64,000 nt of DNA from Cristatella mucedo (Eukaryota; Bryozoa; Phylactolaemata; Cristatellidae), in assembly GCA_009760855.2 (NCBI GenBank), contig WPIO01000020.1:1954001-2018000 (forward strand), in the 5' to 3' direction. A model generated the notes under the pieces. The model ran no database searches and was not told the DNA's origin. It saw only the letters and a list, made by a program, of their open reading frames with translations. Positions 63,857 to 64,000 of the stretch are shown in pieces. Position 1 is the first letter of the stretch; each line of letters starts with the position of its first letter. Position numbers and translations under genes: made by a program.

Positions 63857-64000
63857 CTGCAATAGGAATGCCGTGCATATCACGCGCTGGAACAAGAAAC
63901 GACCGGGCTAAAGCGACAGTGCGAAATGACAGAGAAATTACTTCCTCATGAGCATCAGTGGTTACTCGCATGCATGCCTGGTGACTTGTACATGTCTCGT

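Overview
The window is nuclear DNA of an animal, probably a bilaterian. The left 36 kb and the last 3 kb are GC-rich, full of microsatellites, and carry spliced genes with conventional GT-AG introns. One is a RIM/Fife/Piccolo-type synaptic active-zone scaffold, which argues for an animal with a nervous system. I cannot narrow the species further.

Host part, 1-36,590: a plus-strand gene runs from about 6,002 to 29,853. Twelve exons can be proposed, and from the PDZ exons onward the splice phases agree from exon to exon. It shows the second half of a RIM-type zinc finger, a very long low-complexity and coiled-coil middle, a PDZ domain and a C2A domain. No C2B domain was found. Around and inside it lie L2/CR1-like LINE 3' ends, about ten copies of a tRNA-derived SINE, and large simple repeats, including an almost pure CTGTGT array near 19.4-19.77 kb. 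At the far right, the last exon of a 2-hydroxyacid dehydrogenase (glyoxylate/hydroxypyruvate reductase-like) lies on the minus strand.

Inserted part, 36,591-61,163: an AT-rich Maverick/Polinton (adintovirus-like) element of about 24.6 kb with terminal inverted repeats of about 336 bp, sitting inside an older LINE copy. It encodes protein-primed family-B DNA polymerase, retrovirus-like integrase, FtsK/HerA packaging ATPase, adenain-like protease, double-jelly-roll major capsid protein, a penton-like protein and a probable second copy, a phospholipase A2-like virion protein and a YqaJ-type nuclease. It also has several fibre-like proteins with phage-tail-fibre repeats, a decayed HNH homing-endonuclease-like gene and many small unknown ORFs. 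A second LINE (L2-like) is nested inside it and interrupts one of its genes.

The element is decaying: several genes carry single frame changes, mostly apparent losses of one A or T, and several carry nonsense codons. Its gene order remains clear. DNA replication genes sit at the right end and the integrase at the left. Capsid, ATPase and protease genes are in the middle, with fibre genes on both flanks. Most genes start directly after a TATAG-type motif, and divergent pairs share start regions of only 9-10 bp. The most interesting features are the expanded fibre family, the start-codon-proximal motif, the fold-back structure inside the TIRs and the HNH remnant.
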